Source: Drechmeria coniospora (lineage: Eukaryota; Ascomycota; Sordariomycetes; Hypocreales; Ophiocordycipitaceae). From it: a DNA stretch of 53,484 nt. The notes beneath the pieces were generated by a model that saw only the letters and a program-made list of their open reading frames with translations, had not been told where the DNA came from and did no database searches. The position numbers and the translations under genes are program-made. Location of the stretch: positions 2,303,626-2,357,109 of the forward strand of contig NC_054391.1 of assembly GCF_001625195.1 (NCBI RefSeq), given 5' to 3'. Numbering within the stretch: the first letter of the stretch is position 1; the number at the start of each line of letters is the position of its first letter. Positions 9,084-21,379 of the stretch are shown in pieces.

Positions 9084-9627
9084 AGATTTAATAAGTCTAT
9101 TTATAAAGTCTTATAAAATTCTTAGAGTAAGTATTAAAGTAAGTTTAAAGTATTGAAATTATTTTCTTTAACTTAATAAATTATATAAATAGTTAAAATC
9201 TCTCTATTATAAGTTTATATTTATAGTTCCTTACTACAATTATTTTATTAGGTTTATTCTCTACTATTTTTGGTAATATACTAAAGAAAGTAAATACTAA
9301 CTTACTATTAAGTATAACTATTATTAATATAATACTAAACGTATTATATAATATATATAAGGAAGTATATAAGGCGTACTATTAGTGTATAGGCCTTATA
9401 AGCGTATGTAAGGTATAGTACCTATACTAAGTACAAATACTAGTAGATCTTTTAATAGTTTAGCTATTTAGTCTAATAGTTAACTGGTCTATTATTTATA
9501 TAGGTATACCTCCTTATATATATTATAAAGTATACTAATATTAATAATAGATTATTTAATTATTAGGCCTATAGCCGAAACAGTTAAAAGACTTATTAGT
9601 ATCCGTACTTAGTATAAGTACTGTACC
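9084..9627. repeat. AT-rich repeat remnant with inverted arms
   Basis: Non-coding. The stretch at about 9396-9470 (CTTATAAGCGTATGTAAGGTATAG...) reappears inverted across 9560-9627 and, beyond a later LTR2 insertion, at 9829-9850. It is also similar to 2131-2240. This suggests an old element with terminal inverted repeats, but its ends are not clear. Confidence 0.45.
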
Positions 9628-9828
9628 TATTATAGAGTTACTAGTACTATTAGTATCTAGTAGTCGGAAATAGTTATTAAGAAATCTACGGAACTCTAAC
9701 TTAAAGCACTAGGTATTAGAGTACTTATACTCTAATACCTGCTTAGTTATAGGGTACGAGTTATATATAGTAGTATGTAACTTTATCCTAGAATATAGCT
9801 CTATTAAGCAAAGCCTAATATTATAATA
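9628..9828 (-). mobile_element. Solo LTR2 (minus)
   Basis: 201 bp, the exact length of the LTRs of the element at 19897-26921. TSD GTACC lies at 9623-9627 and 9829-9833. Ends TATTATAG...ATTATAATA are RIP forms of TG...CA. Confidence 0.9.
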
Positions 9829-9857
9829 GTACCTTATATTTACTTATAAGTAAGTCC

Positions 9858-10046
9858 TATAACGATATTATATATTGTACTCTTTTTCTGCCCTACCCTA
9901 TACTTTATACTATATAATATATAAACTACCTATATATATAGCCTCTTCCCTTTATACTTATTATTTTCTTTTTTTTTCTTCCTCCTTAGTTCGAAAATTC
10001 TATAGTCTTTATATATACTGCCTTCCTGCTAGTCCGTATTGTAATA
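9858..10046 (+). mobile_element. Solo LTR4 (plus)
   Basis: 189 bp from TATAACGATATT to TTGTAATA, with TSD AGTCC at 9853-9857 and 10047-10051. The short open frame inside it is not a gene. Confidence 0.85.
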
Positions 10047-10086
10047 AGTCCTATATCTATAGCGCGCCTTATATATTACGTATTTA

Positions 10087-10250
10087 TATTATAGTATTAG
10101 GTTTAGCCCAATATAGAATATAAGATAGAGGGACTAATAGACCTACTTATTATAGAGTTACTAAGTAATTACTCTAGGGCTCTTAATAATATTTATTAAA
10201 AGACTTAAAAGAAGGAAAACTACTTAATAACTAGGGCTTTTATAAAAGTA
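10087..10250. repeat. Two truncated LTR3 copies in inverted arrangement
   Basis: 10087-10145 matches the first 60 bp of LTR3 in plus orientation. From 10148 the sequence matches the other end of LTR3 in minus orientation up to about 10247. The junction looks like an LTR3 inserted in or recombined with an opposite copy; no TSD could be fixed. Confidence 0.6.
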
Positions 10251-10254
10251 ATAA

Positions 10255-11988
10255 GAAGTACTAATAGTAATAAGCTTATAAGAAATAGTAATAAGATTAT
10301 AAAAAATAGTACTATAAGTACTTAAAAGTATAAATATAATAGTAATAGCCCTACCTATACTTTTAGTAGCCCTTTAGAACTATACTAATCTCTTTAATAA
10401 GGAATAAGCCTTAGGCCTATTACTATACTAAGGCTCTTAGGACTATTATATCTAACTATAATAAAATAATAAGGGAGAAATACTATAGCTACCCTAAGGC
10501 TTACTATATAATATACTATAAGACTAACTACTTAAAGTCTATAATAGATTATAGACCTACTAAATAAAGAATAAAGGTTATATATAGACTACTAGGCCTT
10601 AAATAAGATTATATAATAAAATTACTACCTACTTCTATTAGTTAAAGAAATACTTTACTTACTCTTAAGGGTATATTAGTTTACTAAACTAAATATATAG
10701 GTAGCTTTCTATAAGTTATATATAGTACTAGGAGATAAACTACTTATAGTATTCTATATATAACTTAGCCTATTTAAATAGTTAGTTTACCCTTTTAGTT
10801 TAGCTAAAGTACTAGCTTTATTCTAAAGATATATTAATAAGGTATTATAGGATAAATTAAGGGAGTAAGTTATAGCCTATTTAAATAATATCCTAATCTA
10901 TACCTTAGGATTAAAGACTAATTACCTTACTAAGGTTAGGGAAATCCTTAAGTAACTTTAAATAGTTAGCCTATACCTTAATCTTAATAAGTATATATTT
11001 ATAATAATAAAAGTTAAATACCTAAGGTTTATATTTAAGTAGGCATGAAGGTTAGGCCTAATTTAGTAAAAATTACTATAATTTAAGAGTAGTAACTACT
11101 TACTAAAGTAAAAGGGATTTAAAGCTTTTTAGGTTTTATAAACTTTTACTATAAATTTATTTTTAATTTTATAAACCTTATAGAACTACTTATAGCCCTT
11201 ATAGGGAAGGATATACTATATTACTAAGGACCTAAAGAAAATATAGCCTTTTAATCCCTTAAGTATACCTTTTTATTATACTTAATCCCAATATAATAGG
11301 ACCTAGATAAGAAGACTTTAGCTAAGACTAATTACTTAAGTAAGGTACTAGGCGGATACCTTTTATAAATTAACAATAAGGGGGTTCTATAGTTAGTAGC
11401 TTACTATTTAGTTAAACTTATACTAATAGAAAGGAATTATATAATTTATAATAAGGAACTCTTAGTAGTTATTAGCTACCTTAAGGTATAGTCAGTAGAC
11501 CTATAAGGCGTTATAGAACTATTTACTATTCCAACGGACTATAAGAACCTTAAATACTTTACTAAACTATAGGAAATATTAAAATAATAGGTATAGTAAG
11601 CAGAAGTCCTTATAAACTTTAATTACTTACTATAGTATAAACTAAGCTTATAAGTATAATAGCTAAATATACTTTTGTATTAGGAATAGGATAAAAAGAA
11701 TATACTATACCTAAAATAAATACTTTAGCTAGTATTAATTTTTATACTATAGGAGGTACCTAAAGGCTAACCTATAGAAGAAGGCCCTAACGCCTAGGAT
11801 ATAGTAATTATAAATATAAGGATAAATTAAGTAAATATAGGGATAGATTAAGCCTACGCTAGCTATAAAGTACTAAGTACCTAAAATATAATAGCTATAG
11901 ATATAGGAATAGAATAAATATATCTAAAGATAAAAAAGGAATAAAGAGCTATTAATATATCCTAATTACTCCTAATAGTATAGGAATA
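10255..11988 (+). pseudogene. Gypsy (Ty3) pol relic, reverse transcriptase to RNase H, RIP-degraded
   Basis: The block is parallel to 13977-15780 (same order, most differences transitions). The reverse transcriptase shows the usual order: FSLFK.LV then a LNNILIYT box (10885-10910, catalytic DD lost to NN) and VKYL/SFLGFINFY blocks, with stops mostly TAG/TAA. It ends where LTR3 begins at 11989, while its parallel copy continues. No active protein is possible. Confidence 0.7.
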
Positions 11989-12160
11989 TATTATAGTATT
12001 AGGCTTAGCCCGATATAGGAGAACGGAGGGAACCAAAGGTCCTACTAAAAGGAACATATATAACTAGAAGCCCTAGTTGCTAAGTAGTTTTCCTATCCTT
12101 TAAGTCTTTTAATAAATATTATTAAGAGTCCTAAAGTAGTTACTTAGTAACTTTATAATA
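11989..12160 (+). mobile_element. LTR3 copy without a matching TSD
   Basis: 172 bp with the same ends as the other LTR3 copies. Flanks GAATA (left) and TTTAA (right) do not match, so it may be the 5' LTR of the element to its right, or a recombinant, rather than a simple solo LTR. Confidence 0.65.
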
Positions 12161-15100
12161 TTTAAAAGACTTTACTTATATTAGTTAGGAGGAAGGAAAA
12201 GCCTAACTATTATAAGTTAAAATAAATAAAGGGAAGCCTAAAGAAATTAACCTTTAGTAAGTTATAGAGGACTTTATAGCAAAAGTCTATATAGAGTTTG
12301 GCCAAATATACGCCTAAATAGAAATATACTTTATTTAAATCTTAGCTCTATAGAAAAATAAGCAGTAATAAGTATAGTAGGACCTAGGGTACTTATCGGC
12401 CCAGCCAATAGATACCTTAATAATTAACCCCTAGTAGGAATAAACTAAAGATAAGTTAGGTATACTATAGGCCTATATTAAATATAAACTAATTCCAATC
12501 GAGGACCCGTATAATAGTAATAAGGGTACCTTTATAGCCTAAAAGTTCTATATAGACTGTAAGCTTTAAGTAGATAGGGACTTTATTAAGTCCGCTTAGG
12601 ACTAATAGATTTTCGTTTAGTAAAACCTTTCGGCTAAAGTCTAGCAATAAGTTATAATATACTTTAAGGAAGGCTCCTATATTAATTATAACCTATTCCA
12701 ATTTCTAATATACCTTAAATCGACTTATAGTAACCCCTATTACTAGTAACTAGTAGTTATTAAACTAAAGGATATTAGGTAAGGGATATTAAAGTTATTC
12801 CTAGTATTTCTTATATACTTTAAAGAAAAGCTTAACTAATAGGAAGAATATATTAGCCTAGTAAGGTAAAACTTATAAAGCTCTATATTAGGCTAACTAA
12901 GAGAATAAGGGACTATATCCTTTAGTAAGGGACTATAATAAATAACTATAATAAGGTAGTTAATATATATAAATAAATTATATCTAAAATAGAATTATAA
13001 TATATAAAGGATAAAATTAAGAACTAAGGTAGGCCTAACCAAAGGATAGCTAGAGCAACCCCCTAACCTAATAAGAATAATAATACCTTAATATTAAGGG
13101 TTAATATAGTAGGCTCTAGAGCTATAGCTAGGCCTAAAGTAGCTATAACTAAACTAATAATAAAAACAAACTAAGGCTAAGGTAGGCCCTAACAATAGGT
13201 AAAATAGGTTATATAGAAAAAGAAAAATAAATATAAAGCAGTTAGTATATATATCTACTATAGGGAGGAAGGCTACTATATTTAATAATACCTATAATAA
13301 GCTATAATCCTATATACCCTAGGGATAAGTATTTAGGCTACTTAAGGAGAAGAATATATTTATAAGGAATTAAAAACTAAGGAAAAGAAAGAAAATAAAG
13401 CGCCTTTAAGCTAAGTCTTATATTAAGGTATAAAGGGTTTATAGGTAAGTAGACTATAAGGAACTAAGGGAATTAAGAGATTAAGTTTAAAAAGATTATA
13501 CTAAGAATAAATAAACTACTCTTTCTTATTACTATACTTATAAATTCTATAAGATTCCTTAATATTTAAATTAATAATAGCTATAACTACTATAGGGCTA
13601 TTAGCAAAAGGATAGCCTAATACTTATAACTTAAGCTTATTCCTCTTTTAATAAAATAGTTACTTTAAATAGCTATTATAATATCTTAATAGAATATAGG
13701 TAATACCCTTACCTACCCTATAATAATTAATATAGTCTGTATAATAATAAATATAAATAGCTAGAAGAGCCTAGTACTCCTATATATTATCCTAGGGTTA
13801 AGTTAAAACGCTATACTAGGTCTACTATAAATAAAATACTAATAGGTTACCCTAAATATAATAGATTAGACCCTTATAATTAGGGTAGTAAGTAACTAAA
13901 TTGTATAAGTAAATAATATCCGCCCTCCTAATAGGTCCTAGGAGGTATACCTTATATTAGTATAAACCTTTTTACAGAAATAATAGGAAGTACTAATAGT
14001 AATAAGCTTATAAGAAATAGTAATAAAACTATAAGAAATAGTACTATAAGTATCTAAAAGTATAAATATAATAGCAATAGCCCTACTTACTCTTTTAGTA
14101 GCCCTTTAAGACTATACTAATCTCTTTAATAAGGAATAGGCCTTAGGCCTACTACTATACTAAGGCTCCTAGAACTACTATATTTAACTATAATAAAACG
14201 ATAAGGGAGAAATACTATAGCTACTCTAGGGCCTACTATATAATATACTATAAGACTAACTACTTAAAGTCCGTAAATAGATTATAAACCTACTAAAAAA
14301 GGAATAAATATAAATAAGTTTATTAGTAGTAGTAGTACTAATACTACTTACTAAGAAAGAAAATAAAGAATAAAGACTATATATAAACTACTAGGCCCTA
14401 AATAAGATTATATAATAGGATTACTACCTACTCCTATTAATTAAAGAAATACTTTACTTACTTTTAGGGGTATATTAGTTTACTAAACTAAATATATAAG
14501 TAGTATTCTATAAGTTATATATAGTACTAGGAGATAAACTACTTATAGTATTCTATATATAATTTAGTCTATTTAAATAGTTAGTTTATCTCTTTAGTTT
14601 AGCTAAAGTACTAGCTTTATTCTAAAGATATATTAATAGGGTATTATAGGATAAATTAAGGGAGTAAGTTATAGCCTATTTAAATAATATCCTAATCTAT
14701 ACCTTTAGATTAAAGGCTAACTACCTTACTAAGGTTAGGAAAATCCTTAAGTAGCTCTAGGTAGCCGGTCTATACCTAGATCTTAATAAGTATATATTTA
14801 CAATAATAAAAGTTAAATACCTTAGGTTTATTATCCAAATAGGTATTAAGGTTAGGCCTAACTTAGTAAAAATTACTATAATTTAAGAATAGTAACTACT
14901 TACTAAGGTAAAGGGGATTAGGAGCTTCCTAGGTTTTATAAACTTTTATTATAAATTTATTCCTACTTTTGCAAGCCTTATAGAATTACTTATAGCCCTT
15001 ATAGGAAGGGGTATACTATTTTACTAAGGACCTAAAGAAAATATAGCCTTTTAATCCCTTAAGTATACCTTTTTATTATACCTAATCCTAGTATAATAGG

Positions 15101-17926
15101 ACCTAAATAGGAAGACTTTTATTAAGACTAATTACTTAGGTAAGGCACTAGGTAAATACCTTTTACAAATTAATAGTAAGGGGGTCCTATAACTAATAGC
15201 CTACTACTTAACTAAACTTATACTAATAGAAAGAAATTATATAATTTATAATAAGGAACTTCTAGTAGTTATTAGCTATCTTAAGGTATAGTTAGTAGAC
15301 CTATAAAGTATTATAGAACTATTTACTATTTTAATAAACTATAAGAACCTTAAATACTTTACTAAACCGTAGGAGATATTAAAATAATAGGTATAGTAGG
15401 CGGAAGTCCTTATAAACTTTAATTACTTACTATAGTATAGACTAGGCTTATAAGTATAATAGCTAAATATACTTTTATATTAGGAATAGGATAAAGAGGA
15501 TATACTACGCCTAGGATAAATACTTCGGTTAGTATTAATCTCTATACTATAGGAGGTACCTAAAAGCTAACCTATATAAAAACGTCCTAACGCCTAAAAT
15601 ACCTAGAATATAGTAATTATAAATATAGGAATAAATTAAGCAAATATAAAAACAAACTAGGCCTAGGCTAACTATAAAGTACTAAGCGCCTAAGATATAA
15701 TAGCTATAAATATAAGGGTAGACTAAGCCTATCTAGAAATAGAAGGGGAATAAGGAGCTATTAATATATCCTAACTATATTTAGTAGTATAGAGATAAAT
15801 AGGGAAAAAGATACTATTTTTATAGAATATACTAACTAACTAATTACTCTTCCTAAAACCCTACCTATAGGAATTATAGGATTAGGTATTATAAAATAAT
15901 ATAATATATAAAGCTTAATAATAAGTAGTTACAATAGGTATATGGAAATTCCTAGTAAAATTAAAGATAAAAGAATAAATAACTAATTATACTATTAGTA
16001 CCTATAGTATAATATACTATAGGGGATACCTATAGTTACTAGCCTAAGAACTATTAATAATATAAATAATATAATAGATATATAAATTACCTATATTAGG
16101 CTACCTAAATTAAAACGGAATATTCTAAGTACTTTAGTAGGACTTTTACTAAAATAGTATATTATAGGATATAGTATAGTATATTTAGAATTACTACTAC
16201 TACTAAAGCTATAAAAGCTATTTATAGAGATAGGGACTCCTATAACTAATCCTCTTACTAAACTATTATTAAAAGTAAATATTAATTAACTTTATAACTA
16301 ACCTACTAGTATAAAATAATAAGGACCCCTAATTCTTAATAGTTATTATAGACTACCTTTCTAAATTTATTTAACTAAAGGTAATAACTATAATAAGTAT
16401 AAAGGCTTATATAAAACGGTTTAAGACCTATTAGTAGTAATTTAGGGGTTTTCCTACCTAAATTATAATAGGTTAAGGATTAAACTAGCTTAGTAAGTTC
16501 TAGATATCCCTATACTCCCTTATTAGTATAAAATAACTCTTATTAACTTTATACTACCCCTAAATAGATAGGGGTACTAAAAGGGTAAATTAGGAAATTT
16601 AAACTACCCTATAGATCCTAATCTTATTTAAGCAATTTAACTAGCCGGCCTACCTAACTACCTATTAGCTTACCCTAAATAATAGGAAGTCTTTAGTTAT
16701 AGGAGTTAGCCTAAACAAGCTATTACTAAGCTATAAAATTAATATAATACCTAGGGTAAAGGATAACTAAGTAAGTATAATAATACTAAAAGGGAGGGCT
16801 ATTACTTTCCTATAATACCTAAGGGAAGGAATAAAAATTATATAAGTAGCTATTACTTTTATATAATAACGCTTATATAAGTTAGTAGTAGCTTTAGGTT
16901 ACTTAGTAGAAAAGTTCTAGGTAGGTAATAAGGTCTAGCTTAGCCTTAGATATATTAAAACCAATAGGCTATATAGGAAGCTAAACTAAATAGCTTTTAA
17001 GTTTATAGTACTAATAGTACTAATACTACTTATAGTAATACTAAATATTCCTTAGGGCTTATAACCTACCTTCTATATAGACCTTATTAAAAGGGTAGTA
17101 AATAACCCCTTACCTAATTAGGTAGTATAGGATTTAGAGCTAGGCTTACTATTAGTCTATAATAAGAATAGTACCTTAAAAAAGGAATACTAAGTTAAAT
17201 ATATCCTTATAATAAGGGGGGCCTAAGGCTAAGGGGGATAATATAATACTCTTATAAAATAAATAGGTTATAAATAACTAATCTAAGAACTAATAAAGGC
17301 CCTAATATAAATAAAAGCCCTAAATAAATTTATATAGTAATAGGAAGATCCCTATATAAATAGTAAAGTATAGGTAAGCTATAAAATAAAATATAAAAAT
17401 TTAAATATACTAAAGGAAAAAACTAGTCCTAAAGTACCCCTAATAAGGATCTAACCTAATACTACTACTATAGATATATACTAGCTATATTACTTAGACT
17501 TATTGGTCTTTATATTCTTTTTACTCTTATCCTCCTTAGTATCCTCCTTAGGGAGGGTCTTAAAACTATTTATTATAGTACTTAAGTAAGGGTAGAACGT
17601 AACTAAAAGGGGTAAAAGTAAGAGTATAAAATAAAGGTACTAGGTAATATAAGTAATATAAGGAGTAAAAGCAATAAGGTAATATAATAAAGTTATATTA
17701 TCTATATAAAATAGGTATAACCTACTACTATTATAGGTAATATAGGGAGTAAAGGGAGTAGAATAATATAATAAGGGGGAACTATCTATATAAGACTTAT
17801 ATAACTTATAAATATTATAGTATATTTTAGCTAAAGTAACTACTAACTTAGTACTAATACCCTCCTATACCTACTAATAGTAGGTAAGACTATATATATT
17901 ACTTTAAATACCTATTAGGGCTTAGG
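12161..17926 (+). pseudogene. Gypsy chromovirus gag-pol relic, RIP-degraded
   Basis: In order: a gag region (12161-13230); a decayed CCHC zinc knuckle (about 13245-13290, Cys and His codons TGC, TGT and CAC now read TAC or TAT); a protease region (13540-13640); reverse transcriptase (14290-14960, LNNILIYT box near 14690); RNase H (15050-15500); integrase (15780-16620); and a chromodomain-like end (17180-17340, EY.VKYIL then LIK.IGYK). Stops are nearly all TAG or TAA, consistent with RIP at CpA. The tail 17345-17926 is AT-rich and includes a tandem pair of roughly 100 bp near 17640-17800. No 3' LTR could be found before the Copia fragment at 17927. Confidence 0.7.
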
Positions 17927-18249
17927 CTAAAGTTCTTAGTATCTTTGAGCTTAGCATACTCTAGGAATAAGAATACCTTCTTGGATAGCTCAATATTGGA
18001 GCTTAAATCAGTCACTTCAGTAGTAGTAATACTACTACTGTATGTTGGGATTCCTTGGATAGGTATGTGTTCGGGCTCTATTTTGTTGAGGCGTTTTTGA
18101 ATTGGTATAATAGTGTTGTTTAATTGTTCCGTAAGTTGGTTGAACCGATTGGAAAGATTATTATACTGCAGTTGTTGCCTTTGAATGATTGCCTTAAGTT
18201 CCGACATAATGGGTGTTTTAGTAGCCTGACCTTCCTTAGTGGAATCCAT
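17927..18249 (-). pseudogene. Copia Gag N-terminal fragment
   Basis: The frame opens MDSTKEGQATKTPIM at 18249 and stays open for about 107 codons of recognisable Gag (polar, helix-rich, no zinc knuckle yet). The same protein start lies at 31463 in the damaged full-length Copia. Similarity ends after ...LKDTKNF at about 17927, where the frame runs into unrelated AT-rich sequence, so the element is truncated here. This copy has little RIP. Confidence 0.75.
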
Positions 18250-18636
18250 TTTAAAAACACAAACACAATCTAGTTAGTAAATAGATTTTTGGTTTACCTT
18301 TCTACTAGTAGTACTAGTAGTTACAACAAGTAGTACTTATTGTATTAGCAGCTGGATGCTGCAGTTGAATTGATTTCCTGGAATTGCCGTAAGTAGTACT
18401 TACAGCAGAAGTGCTTCAGGAAGTATAATAAGTAGTACTTGTTGTATTGGCAGCTGGATGCTGCAGTTAAATCGATTTCCTGGAATTGCCGTAAGTAGTA
18501 CTTACCGCAGAAGTGCGTTAGGAAGTATAACAAGTAGTACTTGTTGTGTTGGTAGCTGGATGCTGCAGTTGAATCGAGTTCTTGTTGTATTGGCAGCTAG
18601 GTCGATTGTTCCGGAGGATTTTGGTGTAGTCCTTTC
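18250..18636 (-). repeat. Copia 5' leader with 102-bp tandem repeats
   Basis: AAGTAGTACTT recurs at 18328, 18430 and 18532 (spacing 102 bp). Each unit holds GCAGCTGGATGCTGCAG and TTTCCTGGAATTGCCG. It lies between the primer-binding site and the gag start. A decayed version of this leader is at 31185-31462. Confidence 0.8.
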
Positions 18637-18648
18637 GGGCTCATAACC
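18637..18648 (-). other. Copia primer-binding site, initiator tRNA-Met anticodon arm
   Basis: On the element strand GGTTATGAGCCC follows directly after the LTR end TTTTAAGA. It is complementary to GGGCUCAUAACC, the anticodon arm of eukaryotic initiator tRNA-Met. This is the half-tRNA priming known from Drosophila copia. The RIP-altered version GGTTATAAGCCC is at 31173-31184. Confidence 0.8.
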
Positions 18649-19584
18649 TCTTAAAATAAAAAGGGGAATTACCTCTTGGAATAAAGGGGGAAAATAGGAA
18701 GGGTGCACAGTGGAAGTTCAGTTGCACGGACTATCCAAAATGGATATCAATCGAGGCTGTTAGTAACAGCAGGAAGTGCACCAGTTAGTAACTAGGCAAG
18801 GAATACAGATTTAAACAAGTCAAATAGGAGTGCCAAGGGACAATTTAGAAAAGAAAGACTGTTGTATTTCTTGTGCTTGCTTGCGCGCGTGCGTGTATTT
18901 TCAGCGTGTGCTTCTTGTGTGTGTGTACCTAACTATCTAAGAGTGTAGGAAAGGGAGGACCATTTTATACCTGAGAGGTAGTACCTCAATCAGTACAATA
19001 TGCACGTGTTGGAATTCTGTCTGATTCCATACAATGCATCTCCGAACAATCTGCTTGCATTCAATACAGCTCCAAATACTCTGGTTAAGTCATACTGCCA
19101 GTTGGTTGCAACTAGCAGGGTTAATCAGTATTAGGGTTCGGTCGCGACAGTACAGCAGCAGTACTGCAGTAGTCAAGCGGGCCAGTAGTAGTACTACTGG
19201 TAAGCAACTGCTAGTTGCAGTTGGGTGGGTCCTCCCGCGCAACAGTAGTACTGTTGGCAGGTAACTACTAGTAGTAGTTGGGAGCGCGTCAATTAACGGC
19301 CCGATCAATAATCTTGCTTGGTCGACCAAGTACCACTTTGCACGTAACGTGCGACAGTAGTAAATTGGCTGGGCAGTAGTACTACCATTAATTGTACCAA
19401 GTCGGAGCGAGGAGAATTTGCATAGCAAGTGCAATTCGTTAACTCGATATACTACCTGTACGTGCAGTACAGTAGTAGTATATAGGCAAGCAGTAGTACT
19501 GCTGCCCGGTGTTGCAAATGGCAACACATAGGATAGTATCCTATTTGGGTAGTCTTACTAGTATAACTACCAGTAATTTTAACA
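18649..19584 (-). mobile_element. 5' LTR of a truncated minus-strand Copia (LTR1)
   Basis: 936 bp from TGTTAAAATTACTGG (19584) to TTTTAAGA (18649). It is near-identical by eye to the solo LTR at 31871-32805 and keeps most CA/TG, so it is a younger copy. A TATA-like GTATAAAATGG lies near 18960-18972 on the element strand. It interrupts the Gypsy relic that resumes at 19585. Confidence 0.88.
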
Positions 19585-19896
19585 ACTACTTATCCTCTAA
19601 AAGATACTATATAAACTACTAAATAAAGGATTTATTTATATTAGTAGTTCCCTAGCTATTACCTTAGTTCTTTTACTAAAAAACCTAAAGGTAGCCTTTA
19701 TTTTTATATTAATTATAGAGGACTTAATACTATTATAATTAAGGACTACTTCCCCCTTCCCTTTATTTAAGAGACCCTTTACTAAGTTTCTTAAGCTTAA
19801 TAACTTACTAAACTTAATATTATTTTAGTATTTTACTACTTATAGGTAAAAAAAGGCAATAAGTAAAAGACTACTTTTTATACTTAATTTAGCCTT
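19585..19896 (+). pseudogene. Gypsy reverse transcriptase relic, left part (host of the 7-kb insertion)
   Basis: The start of the reverse transcriptase is readable (SFTKKPKGSLYFYINYRGLN at about 19660-19730). It breaks off at the GCCTT target site and continues at 26922. Its upstream part is missing because the Copia LTR abuts it. Confidence 0.75.
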
Positions 19897-20097
19897 TGTT
19901 ATAATATTAGGCTTTGCCTAACAGAGCTATGTCCTAGGATAGAGCTATATGCTACCGTACGTAACTCGTATCCTATAACTAAGTAGGCATTAGAGTATAA
20001 GTACTCTAATGCCTAGTACCTTAAGTTAGTATTCCGTAGGTTTCTTAATAACTATTTCCGACCACTAGATACTGGTAGTACTAGTGACTCTATAATA
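19897..20097 (+). mobile_element. 5' LTR (LTR2) of the 7-kb chromovirus
   Basis: TGTTATAATATTAGGC ... GACTCTATAATA; keeps the TG start while the CA end has become TA. Confidence 0.92.
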
Positions 20098-21379
20098 TTT
20101 AAGAAACCTCCCTTCGTTACGGCAAGCAGTAGGCCGCAGACTATTAAACAATAGATCAACAGGACAATAACGCACTACCTAGCAAACAAAATACTACCGC
20201 TAGTTAACTACTACCCGACTAGTTTACAGAAATCCAACAGTTATACTAGTAAATCGCTACGGTAATATAGTACTAAGCGTCCCGAGAGGCGCAGCCTGGT
20301 ACTACGCTAGGATCGGTACGGACCCCCTTAACTGTTAATAGCCTAGCAATACTTCCCTAAGTCCGATGTAAACCGATACCAATAGGGGTACTATACGATA
20401 GAGATAAGACTATATTTACAGCCTGGAAGATACTTATAGCCTATAAGCTAGTTACTAACCGTAAGTTTATCGGTACCAACAAGGACCAGTAGATATTCGT
20501 CTAGCAGTACTTAGCGCCTAAGATTTAGTCCTGCATTATAGCCTTTTTCGAAGCAGGGCCGTTGTACTAGTACAACTTGTTATAATTCTTAGCTTACCTC
20601 GAATCCGTTTTCGCCGACCCTTATCGGATAGAGATAGCGCAGACCGAGCTTAAATAACTAAAGCAGGTAAGCAATAAGGTATTTACCTTATTCTATATGC
20701 ACTTCGAATAAAAACTAGCATTAGCTAGGGGAATAAATTAGCCTAACGAAATTAAACTCGTTAAGCTATATTATACGCTTAATAAGACTATATGGGATAG
20801 TAGTATTAGGCGCAATATCCTACGAGATAGTTATAAGGCGGCCGTTAATATTTACCGTAGTATTACGGTAGATATCGAATTGTACTGCTTAAAGGAGAAA
20901 TACCGGAACCGCTACGGCTATACAATAGCCCTAACGAAACCCGTAATGGATAAGGACAGTAATATACGGATAACGGGTGTTAATGCAGTAACTATAGGGC
21001 GCTATCGCCCAGTAACCTAAGGAATAAGGACCAGCCTAGGGCAGTCTTTAAGCTAGCGTATAACTTAGGTCTCCTATAGTATAATTAATACGCATAAGGA
21101 GGAGGGCGCTTATTTACGCTATAAATCTAAGCAGTACTTTATTAAGGACTATAAAATACAGCCTATAGTATAACCGGTATAAAATCTATCTATTTATTGG
21201 GTAGATATAGAGAGGGAGAACGTATAGGAGGAATCCTTAGACTAGTTCTCGGAAAATAAAGCGCTCTTAAGCTAAGTCTTATATAGGGGTAAGACGGTAT
21301 AGATAAGGACTAAAGTAGGAGGACTAAGCGTTAGAGGGAGCAATTTCAAGATATTAAGGTATAGTTAGATAGGCCGCCG

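Noticed and set aside
9875..10123. 82-codon plus open frame rich in Tyr/Ile/Leu
   Set aside because: It spans the solo LTR4 and its flank; composition reflects AT-rich sequence.
11984..12165. LTR3 at 11989-12160 as a simple solo insertion
   Set aside because: Flanking pentamers GAATA and TTTAA differ, unlike three other LTR3 copies with perfect duplications.
17190..17260. AAGGGGGATAA as polypurine tract with a 3' LTR after it
   Set aside because: The following sequence reads on as a chromodomain (LIK.IGYK) and matches no LTR family in the window.
18637..18648. Initiator tRNA-Met gene fragment
   Set aside because: Only the 12-nt anticodon-arm complement is present, at the exact end of an LTR; it is a primer-binding site.
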